Origin: an uncultured Hyphomonas sp.
Lineage (GTDB): Bacteria; Pseudomonadota; Alphaproteobacteria; Caulobacterales; Hyphomonadaceae
Reading direction: 5' to 3'
DNA: 64,000 nt
Assembly: GCF_963678195.1 (NCBI RefSeq)
Contig: NZ_OY782759.1
Coordinates: 2,852,001 to 2,916,000 of the forward strand
A program made the translations under genes and the position numbers. Every line of letters begins with the position of its first letter. Positions within the stretch are counted from its first letter, which is position 1. Positions 36,769 to 45,671 of this stretch are shown piece after piece. The notes below the pieces were generated by a model. It saw only the letters and a program-made list of their open reading frames with translations. It had not been told where the DNA came from and ran no database searches.

Positions 36769-37914
36769 TTAGCCGTCGGGGGCGGGCTTGTTTCCGCCAA
36801 ACCAGCTCTGCACCAGCCCCCAGGCGCTGCGCGAGCCCGCCAGCGCCTTCTCGGTTGCCCGGCTTGCCGTCGAGGTGAGCCCGCCGACGCCTTTCAGCAA
36901 ATCGCCGATCACCGAGCCCGATTCCTCCTTCACATCCTTCAGCGCTTCGGCGGAGATCGCCTTTGCCTGCCCCGACGACCAGCCCTTGAAGCTGCGGCAG
37001 CGGCGCTTGGCGAGATAGCCGAGCTTCAGCGTCATCATGGCGTTCACCCCGCCATCCATCACCGGCCCGGCGACTAGGCCGCCCATCCGGCCGAGCAGGC
37101 TGCCGATCACGTCGCCGGTCAGGTCCGTCACATCCTCCAGCGCGCGGGCGACCACGACGATGGCGGCGACATCGCGCAGGATGCGCAAACTGCCCCACAG
37201 GTGCGGGCGGCCGAAATAGACCCGGGCGACCCTGGCCACGAGATTTGCGTTGCGCCACAGCACGATGAAGGCATCCACCGTGCCGTTCATGGAGACGGCG
37301 GTCGCGATGCCCACACCGACAGCCTCGGCATGGATCAGCTTCTCCACCTTCTTGTCGAGCGGCTTGAGGAGGGCCTCGATATGGTCGCGCTCGAAATGTT
37401 CCATATCGGCGGAGATCATCAGCGCCTCTTCCGGCCCGGCCCGGCGGGCGCGGACCAGCAGGGCCTGTCCGCGCAGGATGCTTTCCTCAATCGCGCCACG
37501 CTCCTCCTGCACTTCCGGATTGTCGGCCAGCATCAGCAGGTATTTCAGGTCATAGCGCAGGCGGGCGGCGAGGGCTTTCGGGGCCGGCGCGTCCGGATCG
37601 ATCGGGATGGAGGGCGGTTTCGCCGCCACCGGCATGGCCAGGAAGCCCATGATGGGCCGCCCCACCAGGACCACCAGCAACAGCGTCAGAACCACGATAT
37701 AGCCATAGCCCAGCACCGGATGGACATCGTCGAACAGGCGGTAAAACAGGAAGCCCTGCCCGATCACGACCATGAAGGCGATCACCAGAAAGGCGGTCGC
37801 CGACCATTTGAGGAATTTCCAGCCCTTCGCCCATTGGGAGGCAAGCTCCCATTCCGTGCCGTCTTTGGCGGGCTGGTCCGGGCCCGGTATCGCCTTGGCC
37901 TTCTTTCTGGCCAT
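36769..37914 (-). CDS. DUF697 (YcjF-like) membrane protein
   Basis: 381 residues. The start at 37914 (MARKKAKAIPGPDQPAKDG) has GGGAGG upstream. Two transmembrane helices at about 33-52 and 66-85, then a soluble domain; the DUF697 core is AEAVGVGIATAVSMNGTVDAFIVLWRNANLVARVARVYFGRPHLWG. Related proteins (YcjF, TIGR01620) usually stand beside the YcjX-like ATPase, but no such gene is adjacent here. Function not established; linked in other bacteria to envelope stress. No clear operon partner. Confidence 0.8.
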   Translation of the reverse strand: MARKKAKAIPGPDQPAKDGTEWELASQWAKGWKFLKWSATAFLVIAFMVVIGQGFLFYRLFDDVHPVLGYGYIVVLTLLLVVLVGRPIMGFLAMPVAAKPPSIPIDPDAPAPKALAARLRYDLKYLLMLADNPEVQEERGAIEESILRGQALLVRARRAGPEEALMISADMEHFERDHIEALLKPLDKKVEKLIHAEAVGVGIATAVSMNGTVDAFIVLWRNANLVARVARVYFGRPHLWGSLRILRDVAAIVVVARALEDVTDLTGDVIGSLLGRMGGLVAGPVMDGGVNAMMTLKLGYLAKRRCRSFKGWSSGQAKAISAEALKDVKEESGSVIGDLLKGVGGLTSTASRATEKALAGSRSAWGLVQSWFGGNKPAPDG

Positions 37915-38064
37915 GTCGCGTATCCTCCCTGTTTTTGAGCTGAACTCACTCCATAGGTGGGATAGAGGCGGCGCCGAGGCAACACCCTGCGTCCGGACAA
38001 GCACGCGCGACGCCCGTAAAGGCGCTTGGTGCAGGGGTTGGATTTTTGGAGGTCTCAGGCCGCG

Positions 38065-38481
38065 TCAGGTTTCCGGCAGGGGCAGGTTTTCCATTCCCCG
38101 CTCATCCCGGCGCAGGCCGGGATCCAGAGCCACAGAGTGCAGTCCATGCCGCACTGGACCCCGGCCTGCGCCGGGGTGAGCGGAGATGTGGAGATTGGTG
38201 ACGTATGCGGGGATAGCTGCGCGGCCATCGCAGGCGGCAGCGAGCCGGTCATTGAAATGTCCGGAAGGCTTCAGCCACGCGCGTTCTGATTTCTGTCCCG
38301 GCATCCATTCAATGCTCACCAGATAGACGCGCAGATTGTCTGTCACGCTCCAGCGATACACCACGCCGCGCCCATAGGCGGCCCGGATCTGCGCGCGCAG
38401 CATCAGCACCTGGACCCAGATAATGGGCCAGAGGAAGGTGAGCTGCGGCGGAAACCAGGCGGGAGGGTGAAAGAGTGACAT
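38065..38481 (-). CDS. small membrane-associated protein whose 3' end runs into a palindromic repeat
   Basis: 138 residues from MSLFHPPAWFPPQLT. One hydrophobic segment at about 12-27 (PQLTFLWPIIWVQVLML), then a basic region (RAQIRAAYGRGVVYRWSVTDNLRVYLVSIEWMPGQKS). The last 45 codons are encoded by the palindromic repeat at 38101-38180 (reading HPGAGRGPVRHGLHSVALDPGLRRDE), so the native C-terminus has apparently been replaced or extended by repeat insertion. The N-terminal part belongs to no family I can name. Confidence 0.55.
   Translation of the reverse strand: MSLFHPPAWFPPQLTFLWPIIWVQVLMLRAQIRAAYGRGVVYRWSVTDNLRVYLVSIEWMPGQKSERAWLKPSGHFNDRLAAACDGRAAIPAYVTNLHISAHPGAGRGPVRHGLHSVALDPGLRRDERGMENLPLPET
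38101..38180. repeat. palindromic intergenic repeat (CCGGCGCAGGCCGGG type)
   Basis: Arms 38101-38127 and 38154-38180 are inverted copies with 2 mismatches in 27, around CCGGCGCAGGCCGGG / CCCCGGCCTGCGCCGG; an inner AGTGC/GCACT pair extends the hairpin. The translated form (HPGAGRGP / PGLRRDE) is a well-known spurious peptide from alphaproteobacterial repeats of this type. It has entered the 3' end of the gene at 38065. Confidence 0.9.
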
Positions 38482-38589
38482 GGCGTGGACTATACATCCG
38501 GACACGGAGGTGTCGGATAAGTTTCTTTTTGGGTCAGTAGTTGCTGCAGGATGGGGTCGGTCTTGTGGTGGATAAGCCCCCCTCCACGT

Positions 38590-38625
38590 GTCATCCCGGA
38601 AAGCGCACAGCGCTTATCCGGGACC
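38590..38625. repeat. short palindromic repeat (TCATCCCGGA type), copy 1
   Basis: TCATCCCGGAAAGCGC then CAG then CGCTTATCCGGGA: inverted arms, opening GTGTCATCCCGGA. The related copy at 38775-38810 is in the opposite orientation. Neither is part of a gene. Confidence 0.8.
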
Positions 38626-38646
38626 TTGTTCCAGCCCGCGCCCGTG

Positions 38647-38751
38647 TATCCCCCCTCCGTCGCCTTCGGCGCCACCTCCCCCGCAAGCGGTGGAGGATGT
38701 CCCTGCCGCACGTACCGGACTTCATCCTCCCCTGCGAAGCGAGGCGGAGGG
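38647..38751. repeat. PLAGEV-type intergenic repeat
   Basis: Inverted GC-rich arms, CTCCGTCGCCTTCGGCG..CACCTCCCCC and TCCTCCCCTGCGAAGCGAGGCGGAGGGG, a class that yields spurious PPLAGEVA / PPPRFAGEDE peptides when translated. Common in Caulobacterales and related genomes. It lies between two inverted copies of the TCATCCCGGA repeat. Confidence 0.85.
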
Positions 38752-38774
38752 GGCTTTCGCGGCATCAGAGAAGG

Positions 38775-38810
38775 TTCCGGATATTTGCTGCGCAAATTCC
38801 GGGATGACAT
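38775..38810. repeat. short palindromic repeat (TCATCCCGGA type), copy 2
   Basis: TTCCGGATATTTGCTGCGC, then AAATTCCGGGATGACAT: an inverted counterpart of 38590-38625 (its complement begins GTCATCCCGGA). The region 38482-38998, with no gene of its own, is therefore mostly repeat: two TCATCCCGGA elements flank the PLAGEV element. Confidence 0.8.
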
Positions 38811-38998
38811 GGCCATGTGTTGGGATGACTGGCGGGGGATTACATCCGTCTACGCCATGACTAACCATGACCATACCGGACTATAGGCGACGATACCGGA
38901 CCTGCCCGGATCACCCGCTGCCCACGCAAGTGTGAGCCCATGTGATTTTTCCGGATGGCCGGGACATGCCAGATGGGAAGCCGGTTTCCGGAGCCCCC

Positions 38999-39589
38999 AT
39001 GACCCGCCTGCGCACCCCTGCCCGTCATGCCTGCTGGACCGCCGCTTTCCTTGCCGGCGGCCCATGGCTGTGGCTGGGCAGTTTCCTGTTGGAGCGCCAG
39101 CCGCACCAGAGTTTTGCGTTCGTCCTCGAACGCGCGAAGCTGCACGCCAATCTCTGGCTGCTGGCGGGCGGCGTGATCTGGTATGCGGCCTGGTCCTTCG
39201 GCACGCTGCTGCTGCCCCGGCATGCGGCAGGCCACCGGCACGATCGGCACAGGGCGTTCGATGCGGCCATTATTGTGCTGATCCCGGCGGTGGCAGCGCT
39301 CTACTGGATATGCGGCGATCCGGACCCGCGCAACTTCCGCCGCATGATGCCAGACGACACCGTGTTCCTGCCCGCACTCCTGCTGGCGGCGCTGCAGGCC
39401 GTGACGTTCATTCAGGTTTTCTGTCTGGAGCGCCTGCCGGCCGTCACATCCGCTCCGGCACGCGGATGCCCAGCAGGTCCAGCCCCGTCTCCAGCTGTTT
39501 CAGCACGGCCGACGCCAGGCCAAGGCGGCTCGCGCGGGTGGCTTCGTCGCCCTCCGCCGCAATCGGCAGGGCCGCATAGAAGCTGCTGA
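38999..39589 (+). CDS. four-span membrane protein, unknown function
   Basis: 196 residues from MTRLRTPARHACWT, chosen because CCGGAG lies 5-6 bases upstream. Four hydrophobic segments are visible: about 12-27 (WTAAFLAGGPWLWLGSFL), 50-67 (WLLAGGVIWYAAWSFGTLLL), 85-102 (AFDAAIIVLIPAVAALYW) and 120-138 (VFLPALLLAALQAVTFIQVF). The last 48 codons overlap the 3' end of argS on the other strand (39444-39589) and look low-complexity (Pro, Gly, Arg), so the true C-terminus may be shorter or variable. No family recognised. Confidence 0.6.
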   Translation: MTRLRTPARHACWTAAFLAGGPWLWLGSFLLERQPHQSFAFVLERAKLHANLWLLAGGVIWYAAWSFGTLLLPRHAAGHRHDRHRAFDAAIIVLIPAVAALYWICGDPDPRNFRRMMPDDTVFLPALLLAALQAVTFIQVFCLERLPAVTSAPARGCPAGPAPSPAVSARPTPGQGGSRGWLRRPPPQSAGPHRSC

Positions 39590-41252
39590 AAGCCTGCGCG
39601 AGATTATAGAGATGTTCGCACAGGACGTGCGGCATCCGCTTCTCGCGCGCCTGCAGGCAGGCAAAGGCGAAATTGTCGAGCTGCAGGACAAGCGCGCGTT
39701 CGGCGTCATGGCCGATCACGATGTCGCCCGGCTTGTTGCCCTCTTCAGTGGCGCGGCGCAGCAGCGATTTCACGCGCACGGCGGCGTACAGAAGATACGG
39801 GCCGGTCTTGCCTTCGAAGCTTGTGAACTTGTCGAGATCGAAGACATAGTTCGTGGTCCGCGTATTCATCAGGTCCGAGAAACGCAGCGCCGCGAGCGCG
39901 ACATTCGCCGCCACTTCATGGCGCTCTTCGGCCCCCATGTCTTCCGGCAGCTTGCCGGCTTCGGTGATTTTCTTCTGCGCTTCCTCGAACGCCATCTGGT
40001 TGAGGTCTGCGAGGCGGAGGACACCGCCTTCGCGGGTCTTGAAGGGTTTGCCGTCCGGGCCGTTGACCGTGCCGAAGCCGATATGTTCGAGCCGCCCCTC
40101 ATCGATCAGGCCGACCATTTCAGCCGCGCGGAACACCTGCTGGAAGTGCAGTGCCTGACGCTGGTCCACCACGTAGAGCATGCGCTGGGGCACGGGCTTC
40201 AGGTTTTCCATCCGGTCAAGGATGGTTGCCAGGTCGGTCGTGTGATAGCCGGTGCCGCCGCGGCTGTTGATCAGCATGATCGGCGGCATCGGGTTTTTCA
40301 GCGTGGTCTTGCCGTCCTTCTCGACCGGGACATTCTCGCCCTCGCGGGCGATGTCGACGATCCAGGCGCCATCATCCTCACGGGCAAGGCCAGCGGCCTT
40401 GAACTGCTCAACCAGCTCCGGGATCAGATCGTCCACATCGCTTTCGCCCTTCCAGAGGTCGAAATGGACGTTCAGGAATTCATAGTCGACTTTCAGCGCA
40501 GCGACCGAGACGTCGATGAAATGCTTCAGCAGGGCGCGGTAGCCGGGGCGACCAGCCTGCAGCTCGGCAACAGCCTTCTGGCTGCGCTCCAGCCGGGCCG
40601 GGTCTTCCTTCGCTTTCGCGCTGGCGGCCGGATACATGCGGGCCAGATCGTCGATCGTGACCGGCGGTTCTTCCGGATACGGACCGGTGAAGTCTACATC
40701 GAAATAGATGAGGCCCGGCTGCTCGTCCTCAAGTTCGGTGACGAGGTGGCCCATCTGCAGCCCCCAGTCGCCGAGATGGACATCGCCCGTCACCTCGTCG
40801 CCAAGGAAGGTCAGCAGGCGGCGCATCGTGTCGCCGATCACGGCCGAGCGCAAATGGCCGACATGCATGGGCTTGGCGACGTTCGGGCCGCCAAAGTCGA
40901 TGACGGTGACCTGCGGATCGCTCGCGCCTTCGGCCCCTGCCATCTTTTCATCGCGCACAGCCTCAGCCCGCGCGGCCAGCGCGGCATCGGAGACGCGGAT
41001 ATTGATAAAGCCCGGCCCGGCGACCTCCGCCGACAGGACCATCTCGTGTTCCTTGAGCGCGGCAGCGACCTCTGTGGCCACGTCACGCGGGATCTTGCCG
41101 GCCTTCTTGGCCGCCCCCATCGCGCCATTGCACTGGAAATCTGCCAGTTCCGGCTTGTCGGAACGGCGCACATCGCCCCACCGCGCTTCAAGCCCCATGG
41201 CCTCAAAGGCGGCGCTGGCGGCCGCCGACAGGTCTTTCGTCAGGCTGGCCAT
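39444..41252 (-). CDS. argS: arginyl-tRNA synthetase
   Basis: 602 residues, usual length. Charges tRNA-Arg; class I synthetase with the nucleotide-binding HIGH motif as HVGHLRSAVIGD, an N-terminal ADD domain (DFQCNGAMGAAKKAGKIPRDVA), and anticodon-binding C-terminal domain ending in RASRLGLASAVLKQLETGLDLLGIRVPERM. KMSK is degenerate as in most ArgRS (FKTREGGVLRLADL). First gene of a leftward pair with the small lipoprotein at 41256. The 3' end overlaps the convergent membrane protein by 146 bp. Confidence 0.97.
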   Translation of the reverse strand: MASLTKDLSAAASAAFEAMGLEARWGDVRRSDKPELADFQCNGAMGAAKKAGKIPRDVATEVAAALKEHEMVLSAEVAGPGFINIRVSDAALAARAEAVRDEKMAGAEGASDPQVTVIDFGGPNVAKPMHVGHLRSAVIGDTMRRLLTFLGDEVTGDVHLGDWGLQMGHLVTELEDEQPGLIYFDVDFTGPYPEEPPVTIDDLARMYPAASAKAKEDPARLERSQKAVAELQAGRPGYRALLKHFIDVSVAALKVDYEFLNVHFDLWKGESDVDDLIPELVEQFKAAGLAREDDGAWIVDIAREGENVPVEKDGKTTLKNPMPPIMLINSRGGTGYHTTDLATILDRMENLKPVPQRMLYVVDQRQALHFQQVFRAAEMVGLIDEGRLEHIGFGTVNGPDGKPFKTREGGVLRLADLNQMAFEEAQKKITEAGKLPEDMGAEERHEVAANVALAALRFSDLMNTRTTNYVFDLDKFTSFEGKTGPYLLYAAVRVKSLLRRATEEGNKPGDIVIGHDAERALVLQLDNFAFACLQAREKRMPHVLCEHLYNLAQAFSSFYAALPIAAEGDEATRASRLGLASAVLKQLETGLDLLGIRVPERM

Positions 41253-41255
41253 GGC

Positions 41256-41822
41256 TTAGGACCCGGCATCCATGCGGAAGCGCTTACCCGCGCGGTTGAA
41301 CTCGAGTTCCTGTTCGCTGAGGTCAAACCCGACGAGAATCTCGAAATTGGTCCCGGCGATGGTTTCATCAGCCCGCGGGATGGTGATGCGGTCAATCGTC
41401 TGCGTCGTGCCGTCCAGCGGGGAATTGCCGTCGAACTTGGCGGTGACGGTGTAGTATTCCTTGGCCAGCACCTTGCCGTTGCGGCGCGTGACGGCGACCC
41501 AGTAGCCGAAATCATGCGTATTCGCGTCCGCCAGCGGGCCCTTGCCGAAGGCAAAATCGACCTCCAGTTCGGCGCTCAGCGGATTGTCACCTGTGTAACG
41601 GCAGAAGCTGCGCACATCGGTGATCTCGCCGGTGTAGCGGATGTCGCTGTAAAGCTCGTCCGACCCGTCGCGGAACTCGACGATGCGGGCCGCATCATAG
41701 ACCGATCCGACCGGCGGGCAGGCACCGGCATTCTGGCGGGTGTCCAGCGACTCGGCCAGGTCCCGTGTGCTGGAGCATCCGGCCACCAGTGCCAGGGCGA
41801 GGATCGGTAGGATAATGCGCAT
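41256..41822 (-). CDS. hypothetical lipoprotein
   Basis: 188 residues. Signal peptide with lipobox MRIILPILALALVAGC, followed by SSTRDLAESLDTRQ. The mature part is a beta-rich domain with two further Cys (ACPPVGSVYDAARIVEFRDG, VRSFCRYTGDNP) that could pair. Similar lipoproteins occur upstream of argS in alphaproteobacteria, and the gap to argS is 3 bp, indicating cotranscription. Function unknown. Confidence 0.78.
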   Translation of the reverse strand: MRIILPILALALVAGCSSTRDLAESLDTRQNAGACPPVGSVYDAARIVEFRDGSDELYSDIRYTGEITDVRSFCRYTGDNPLSAELEVDFAFGKGPLADANTHDFGYWVAVTRRNGKVLAKEYYTVTAKFDGNSPLDGTTQTIDRITIPRADETIAGTNFEILVGFDLSEQELEFNRAGKRFRMDAGS

Positions 41823-41983
41823 GCGTTTCGCTGTCCTTCTTGGCCAGAATCTGTTGGCGTGTCTCTTGGCTGGGCGGCCCGGAACCCCATCTGAACTTGC
41901 CCGGCCTGTGTTAAAGGGCTACGGCCCCCCGTGCAACGCCGCTAAGGCAGGTGGGTCGGCATGGCAACCGGAGACGAGATGAA

Positions 41984-42931
41984 ATGACGGAAAGGCGCCC
42001 CCTCACCATTCGCCTCGCAGCCCCCCGGGGCTTCTGTGCCGGCGTCGACCGGGCTATCCAGATCGTTGAAGAAGCGCTGAAAAAATGGGGCGCGCCGGTC
42101 TATGTGCGCCACGAGATCGTCCACAATGCGCATGTCGTCTCCCGTCTGGAGAAGATGGGCGCGGTATTCGTAGAAGAACTGGATGAGTGCCCGAAGGACC
42201 GGCCGGTCGTCTTCTCTGCCCATGGCGTGCCGAAATCGGTGCCGGCAGAGGCGGAGTCGCGCAAGATGATCTATGTCGATGCGACCTGCCCGCTTGTCTC
42301 CAAAGTCCATGTCGAAGCCGAGCGGCACGACCGCGAAGGCCGCGAAATCGTGCTGATCGGCCATGCCGGGCACCCGGAAGTCATCGGCACGATGGGCCAG
42401 CTGCCGCCGGGCCGCATCCATCTGATCGAGACGGTGGAGGATGCCGAAGCCTTTCAGCCGAAAGACCCGGCCAACCTCGCCTTTGTCACCCAGACCACGC
42501 TCAGCGTCGACGACACAGCCGACATCGTGGCAACGCTGCAGAAGCGGTTCCCCGGCATCTCGACGCCCCACAAGGAAGACATCTGCTACGCCACCACCAA
42601 CCGGCAGGAAGCGGTGAAGGTGATCGGCCAGGGCACAGGCCTCGTCCTCGTGATCGGGGCAGAGACCAGCTCCAACTCGAAACGCCTCGTTGAAGTGGCC
42701 CTGCGCGCCGGGGCCGCGCGCGCCGAACTGGTCGCCAGCGCCGAAGACATCGACTGGAACTGGTTCGACGGCGTGACCATTCTGGGCCTGACCGCCGGGG
42801 CCAGCGCACCGGAAGACCTGGTGCAGGGCGTGATTGCCGCCTGCCGGTCCCGGTTCGACGTGACCGTGCAGAACATCGAAACCGCCCGCGAGACGGTGAC
42901 CTTCAAACTGCCGCGCGTGCTGACCGCGTAA
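41984..42931 (+). CDS. ispH: 4-hydroxy-3-methylbut-2-enyl diphosphate reductase
   Basis: 315 residues. Iron-sulfur enzyme making IPP and DMAPP in the final step of the non-mevalonate pathway. The three cluster Cys are seen in [34 protein letters not shown] and [13 protein letters not shown]; other family motifs are [25 protein letters not shown] and [12 protein letters not shown]. The start at 41984 (MTERRPL) has GGAGACGAG upstream and is preferred over the in-frame ATG at 41951. The upstream ~150 bp hold no gene. Confidence 0.96.
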   Translation: MTERRPLTIRLAAPRGFCAGVDRAIQIVEEALKKWGAPVYVRHEIVHNAHVVSRLEKMGAVFVEELDECPKDRPVVFSAHGVPKSVPAEAESRKMIYVDATCPLVSKVHVEAERHDREGREIVLIGHAGHPEVIGTMGQLPPGRIHLIETVEDAEAFQPKDPANLAFVTQTTLSVDDTADIVATLQKRFPGISTPHKEDICYATTNRQEAVKVIGQGTGLVLVIGAETSSNSKRLVEVALRAGAARAELVASAEDIDWNWFDGVTILGLTAGASAPEDLVQGVIAACRSRFDVTVQNIETARETVTFKLPRVLTA

Positions 42932-43110
42932 GGCGCCCGCCAGCCGCTTGCCTGCGAGCAAAGCGGCCCGCCCGCCTTACCAAAATGTAACCTCAAAAAG
43001 ATGACGCCTCCGTCATTTTCCGTATTACGCCCGTATTTTTCAGGGTTTAGCCTTCACTCCATTCCCGGCCACTCCCTCTCTCTGGCTGGGACTGACCAGG
43101 AGGAAACCCA

Positions 43111-44226
43111 ATGAAAGTCCGTCTCGTTGACGCCCCGCCCAACCAGCCACGCACCTTTGAAGACCCCGGTGAACTGGCAGACAAGCTGACGCCGGAAGAT
43201 GTCGAAATTGTCCGCGAAATCTTCAACACGCCGCTGACCGGTTCCTACAACTGGGACTATGAAAGCGCGAATTCGAAAATTCGCCGCCTGTATGAGCTGG
43301 GCAAGCGGTTCAACTGGAATGCCGAACTGGATGTCGACTGGGACGTGCATTTCGACAAGGCCGAAGGGCCGTCTCAGGAAGGCTATAATCCCCTGCACGA
43401 CCACCCGATCTACAAGGCGATGACCGACGAACAGAAGAAGGACTATGCCTGGCGCTCTCTGGCGCAGGTTCTGTCGCAATTCCTGCACGGCGAACAGGGC
43501 GCGATGATGGTCGCCTCTCAGCTCGTCTCGTGCGCGCCGACCTATGACGCCAAGCTCTATGCTGCCTCGCAGACCTTTGATGAGGCCCGGCATGTGGAAG
43601 TGTTCAACAAATATCTGCGCATGCGCTGCAATGTCGAATACCCGGTCAATCCAAGCCTCAAACTGTTGCTGGACAAGATCCTGACCGATCCGCGCTGGGA
43701 CCTGAAATTCATCGGCATGCAGGTGCTGATCGAGGGGCTGGCGCTCGCCGCTTTCCAGACCATGTCACAAACAACGCGCGATCCGTTGCTGCGCCAGATC
43801 CTGCACCTCGTGATGCGGGACGAAGGCCGGCACGTCGCCTTCGGCGTCAATTACTTGGAAGACTGGATCAAGGCGATGCCCGAAGAAGACATCGAGGAAC
43901 GCGCCCAGTTCGCCTATGAGGCCTGCGCCATCATGCGCGAGCGCCTGTTCTCGACAGATGTGGACGAGGAATTCGGCTTCGACCGCGAGGAAGCCCGCCG
44001 CATGTCGATTGACTCTGCCGGTGGCCAGGCCTTCCGGAACTTCCTCTTTGAACGCATGATCCCGAACCTGAAACGCGTCGGCCTGCTGACAGAAAGCGTG
44101 AAACCGAAATTCGAGGCGCTGGGCGTGCTGCAATACGAGAACGCCGCCACAGATGCGGAAATCGATTGGGCCGCGCTTGAGCGCCCGCTTGAAACCGGGC
44201 CGATCGACAAGGTCGCAGCCGAATAG
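43111..44226 (+). CDS. ferritin-like diiron protein (R2-like), function unassigned
   Basis: 371 residues with AGGAGGAAACCC at its start. The diiron pattern is E-x(n)-ExxH repeated: FLHGEQGAMMVAS, TFDEARHVEVFN, MQVLIEGLALAAFQTM, VMRDEGRHVAFGVNYL. This is the ferritin-like fold of ribonucleotide reductase R2 and R2lox/AurF oxygenases, but R2's usual tyrosyl-radical region and C-terminal anchor are not evident, so it is probably an R2-like oxidase or oxygenase rather than class I RNR. No nrdA is nearby. It stands alone, with a T-rich untranslated stretch upstream (42970-43070). Confidence 0.8.
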   Translation: MKVRLVDAPPNQPRTFEDPGELADKLTPEDVEIVREIFNTPLTGSYNWDYESANSKIRRLYELGKRFNWNAELDVDWDVHFDKAEGPSQEGYNPLHDHPIYKAMTDEQKKDYAWRSLAQVLSQFLHGEQGAMMVASQLVSCAPTYDAKLYAASQTFDEARHVEVFNKYLRMRCNVEYPVNPSLKLLLDKILTDPRWDLKFIGMQVLIEGLALAAFQTMSQTTRDPLLRQILHLVMRDEGRHVAFGVNYLEDWIKAMPEEDIEERAQFAYEACAIMRERLFSTDVDEEFGFDREEARRMSIDSAGGQAFRNFLFERMIPNLKRVGLLTESVKPKFEALGVLQYENAATDAEIDWAALERPLETGPIDKVAAE

Positions 44227-44281
44227 GTGGGGACGATGCGACGGGCCGGGGGCGCAGGCGACTGCGTCCCCGGTTTCCGTT

Positions 44282-44959
44282 TCAGCCCCCGATATTGAGC
44301 ACCGCCCACACCGCCGCAAAGGCGACAGCCACCGAGATGGCAAGGCGAACCCAGGACAGCTTGCTGTCAGACAGGGTTTCCCCGGCGGCGAAGTCTTCCC
44401 GCGCGCGGCGGCCGGTGACCATCGGACGGACGAGATTGTCCTTGAAGAAGACGAGATAGGTCACGATCGCCGCAATGTGCAGGCCAATCAGCGCCAGCAG
44501 GATGTTGAAGCTGATCTCGTGGATTTCCGCCGCCTGTCGCCCGGCATCAAATGAAACGAACCTAGACAACGGGCCGGATTCCAGCCCGTCCACATCTACC
44601 GCGAACAGGCCGGTGCCCACCTGCACGCACAGCGCCACCAGAATGGCGATCACACTGAGCGTGCCGGCGGGATTATGCCCGAAGCTCGGCTTGTGGGCGC
44701 CGCTGAACAGGCCCTTGAAATAGCCAAGCACCGCCGACGGGCTGATGCGCCAGCTGCTGAACCGGGCCGTCCGGGAACCGATCAGGCCCCAGACGAAGCG
44801 GAAGGTGAGCAGGCCGACAAGGATCATGCCCATCCGCTTGTGCCAGTCCATCACGCCATTCTCAGCCGTCCACCACATGGCTGCAACGAGAAGCACAATC
44901 GACCAGTGGAACAGGCGCAGGGCGCCGTCCCAGACGAGGATACGCGAACTGCCGGCCAT
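44282..44959 (-). CDS. cytochrome b561
   Basis: 225 residues. Four hydrophobic helices with paired heme His: LRLFHWSIVLLVAAMWW, WHKRMGMILVGLLTFRFVWG, EIHEISFNILLALIGLHIAAIVTYLVF. Inner-membrane b-type cytochrome that shuttles electrons. The partner cytochrome c is 6 bp upstream on the same strand, pointing to a shared redox pathway. Confidence 0.9.
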   Translation of the reverse strand: MAGSSRILVWDGALRLFHWSIVLLVAAMWWTAENGVMDWHKRMGMILVGLLTFRFVWGLIGSRTARFSSWRISPSAVLGYFKGLFSGAHKPSFGHNPAGTLSVIAILVALCVQVGTGLFAVDVDGLESGPLSRFVSFDAGRQAAEIHEISFNILLALIGLHIAAIVTYLVFFKDNLVRPMVTGRRAREDFAAGETLSDSKLSWVRLAISVAVAFAAVWAVLNIGG

Positions 44960-44965
44960 GACGGA

Positions 44966-45496
44966 TCAGTCGTCTGCGCGGAATTTTTCGTGGCAGGATT
45001 TGCAAGTGCCGCCGGTTGTCGCGAACGCCGGGCCAATCGCAGCCAGGTCACCGCTCTCGGCGGCGATTGCGAGACTGCCTGCTGCCATCTGGAAGTCGGA
45101 GACCTTCTCGGTGAAGATATCCGGCTGCTGCCAGATTGCCGGCAGCGCATCGGTCTTCACGCCGGAGTCCGGCCCGGTGCCTGCCGGGAACCAGTCCTGC
45201 ATGTCTTTGGAATCGACCGGAACGCTGGCCGCAGCGGCCTGAATGGCCGCCATATCCGGCTCGCTGGCCTTCAGCTGGTCGCTGATCGTCTTGAAGGCCT
45301 TGCCCATTTTCTTCAGCTGGCCCTGGCGCAGCTCAATCTGCTCTTTCGGGGTCATGCCATTGTCCAGCACGGTTTCCTCGGCAGCCGGGGCCGCCGCATC
45401 TGCCGCAGGCGCGCTGCTATCGCTGCCGCCGCACGCGGCCAGCAGGGACACACCGGCAATCGCGGCGAGGGCAAAAGTGGTTTGACGAATCTTCAT
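44966..45496 (-). CDS. cytochrome c (c'-like) lipoprotein
   Basis: 176 residues from the ATG at 45496 ([24 protein letters not shown]), a lipoprotein signal. The heme-c motif is Cys165-Lys-Ser-Cys168-His169 at the C-terminus ([12 protein letters not shown]), as in cytochrome c prime: a four-helix bundle with a C-terminal heme. Located in the periplasm; probably the donor or acceptor of the cytochrome b561 downstream. Such pairs also feature in nitric-oxide or peroxide protection, but that is inference. Confidence 0.88.
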   Translation of the reverse strand: MKIRQTTFALAAIAGVSLLAACGGSDSSAPAADAAAPAAEETVLDNGMTPKEQIELRQGQLKKMGKAFKTISDQLKASEPDMAAIQAAAASVPVDSKDMQDWFPAGTGPDSGVKTDALPAIWQQPDIFTEKVSDFQMAAGSLAIAAESGDLAAIGPAFATTGGTCKSCHEKFRADD

Positions 45497-45671
45497 GCAA
45501 GTCTCCATGGGCTTTACCACGGGGACGGTAGGCGAAGCCTCCGGCGGGCGCAATCGAAACCGGGGCGGCATGCGGCAAAGCGAACCGCCTGCCCATGGAC
45601 GGCGCAGAGACCGATTTGCCGCGTGCAGCCGAATGTTCAAATCCGCCGCGCAATCTGGCATAAGGCCCGCC

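Noticed and set aside
38490-38816. 108-codon frame with PPPLAGEVAPKATEGG-like peptide
   Set aside because: This is the translation of intergenic repeats, not a protein.
39612-41810. 732-codon open frame on the plus strand
   Set aside because: Exactly opposite argS and the lipoprotein; high GC gives long spurious frames.
43111-44226. Class I ribonucleotide reductase beta subunit (nrdB)
   Set aside because: ExxH pattern fits, but no partner nrdA nearby and no typical radical-site region; left as R2-like.
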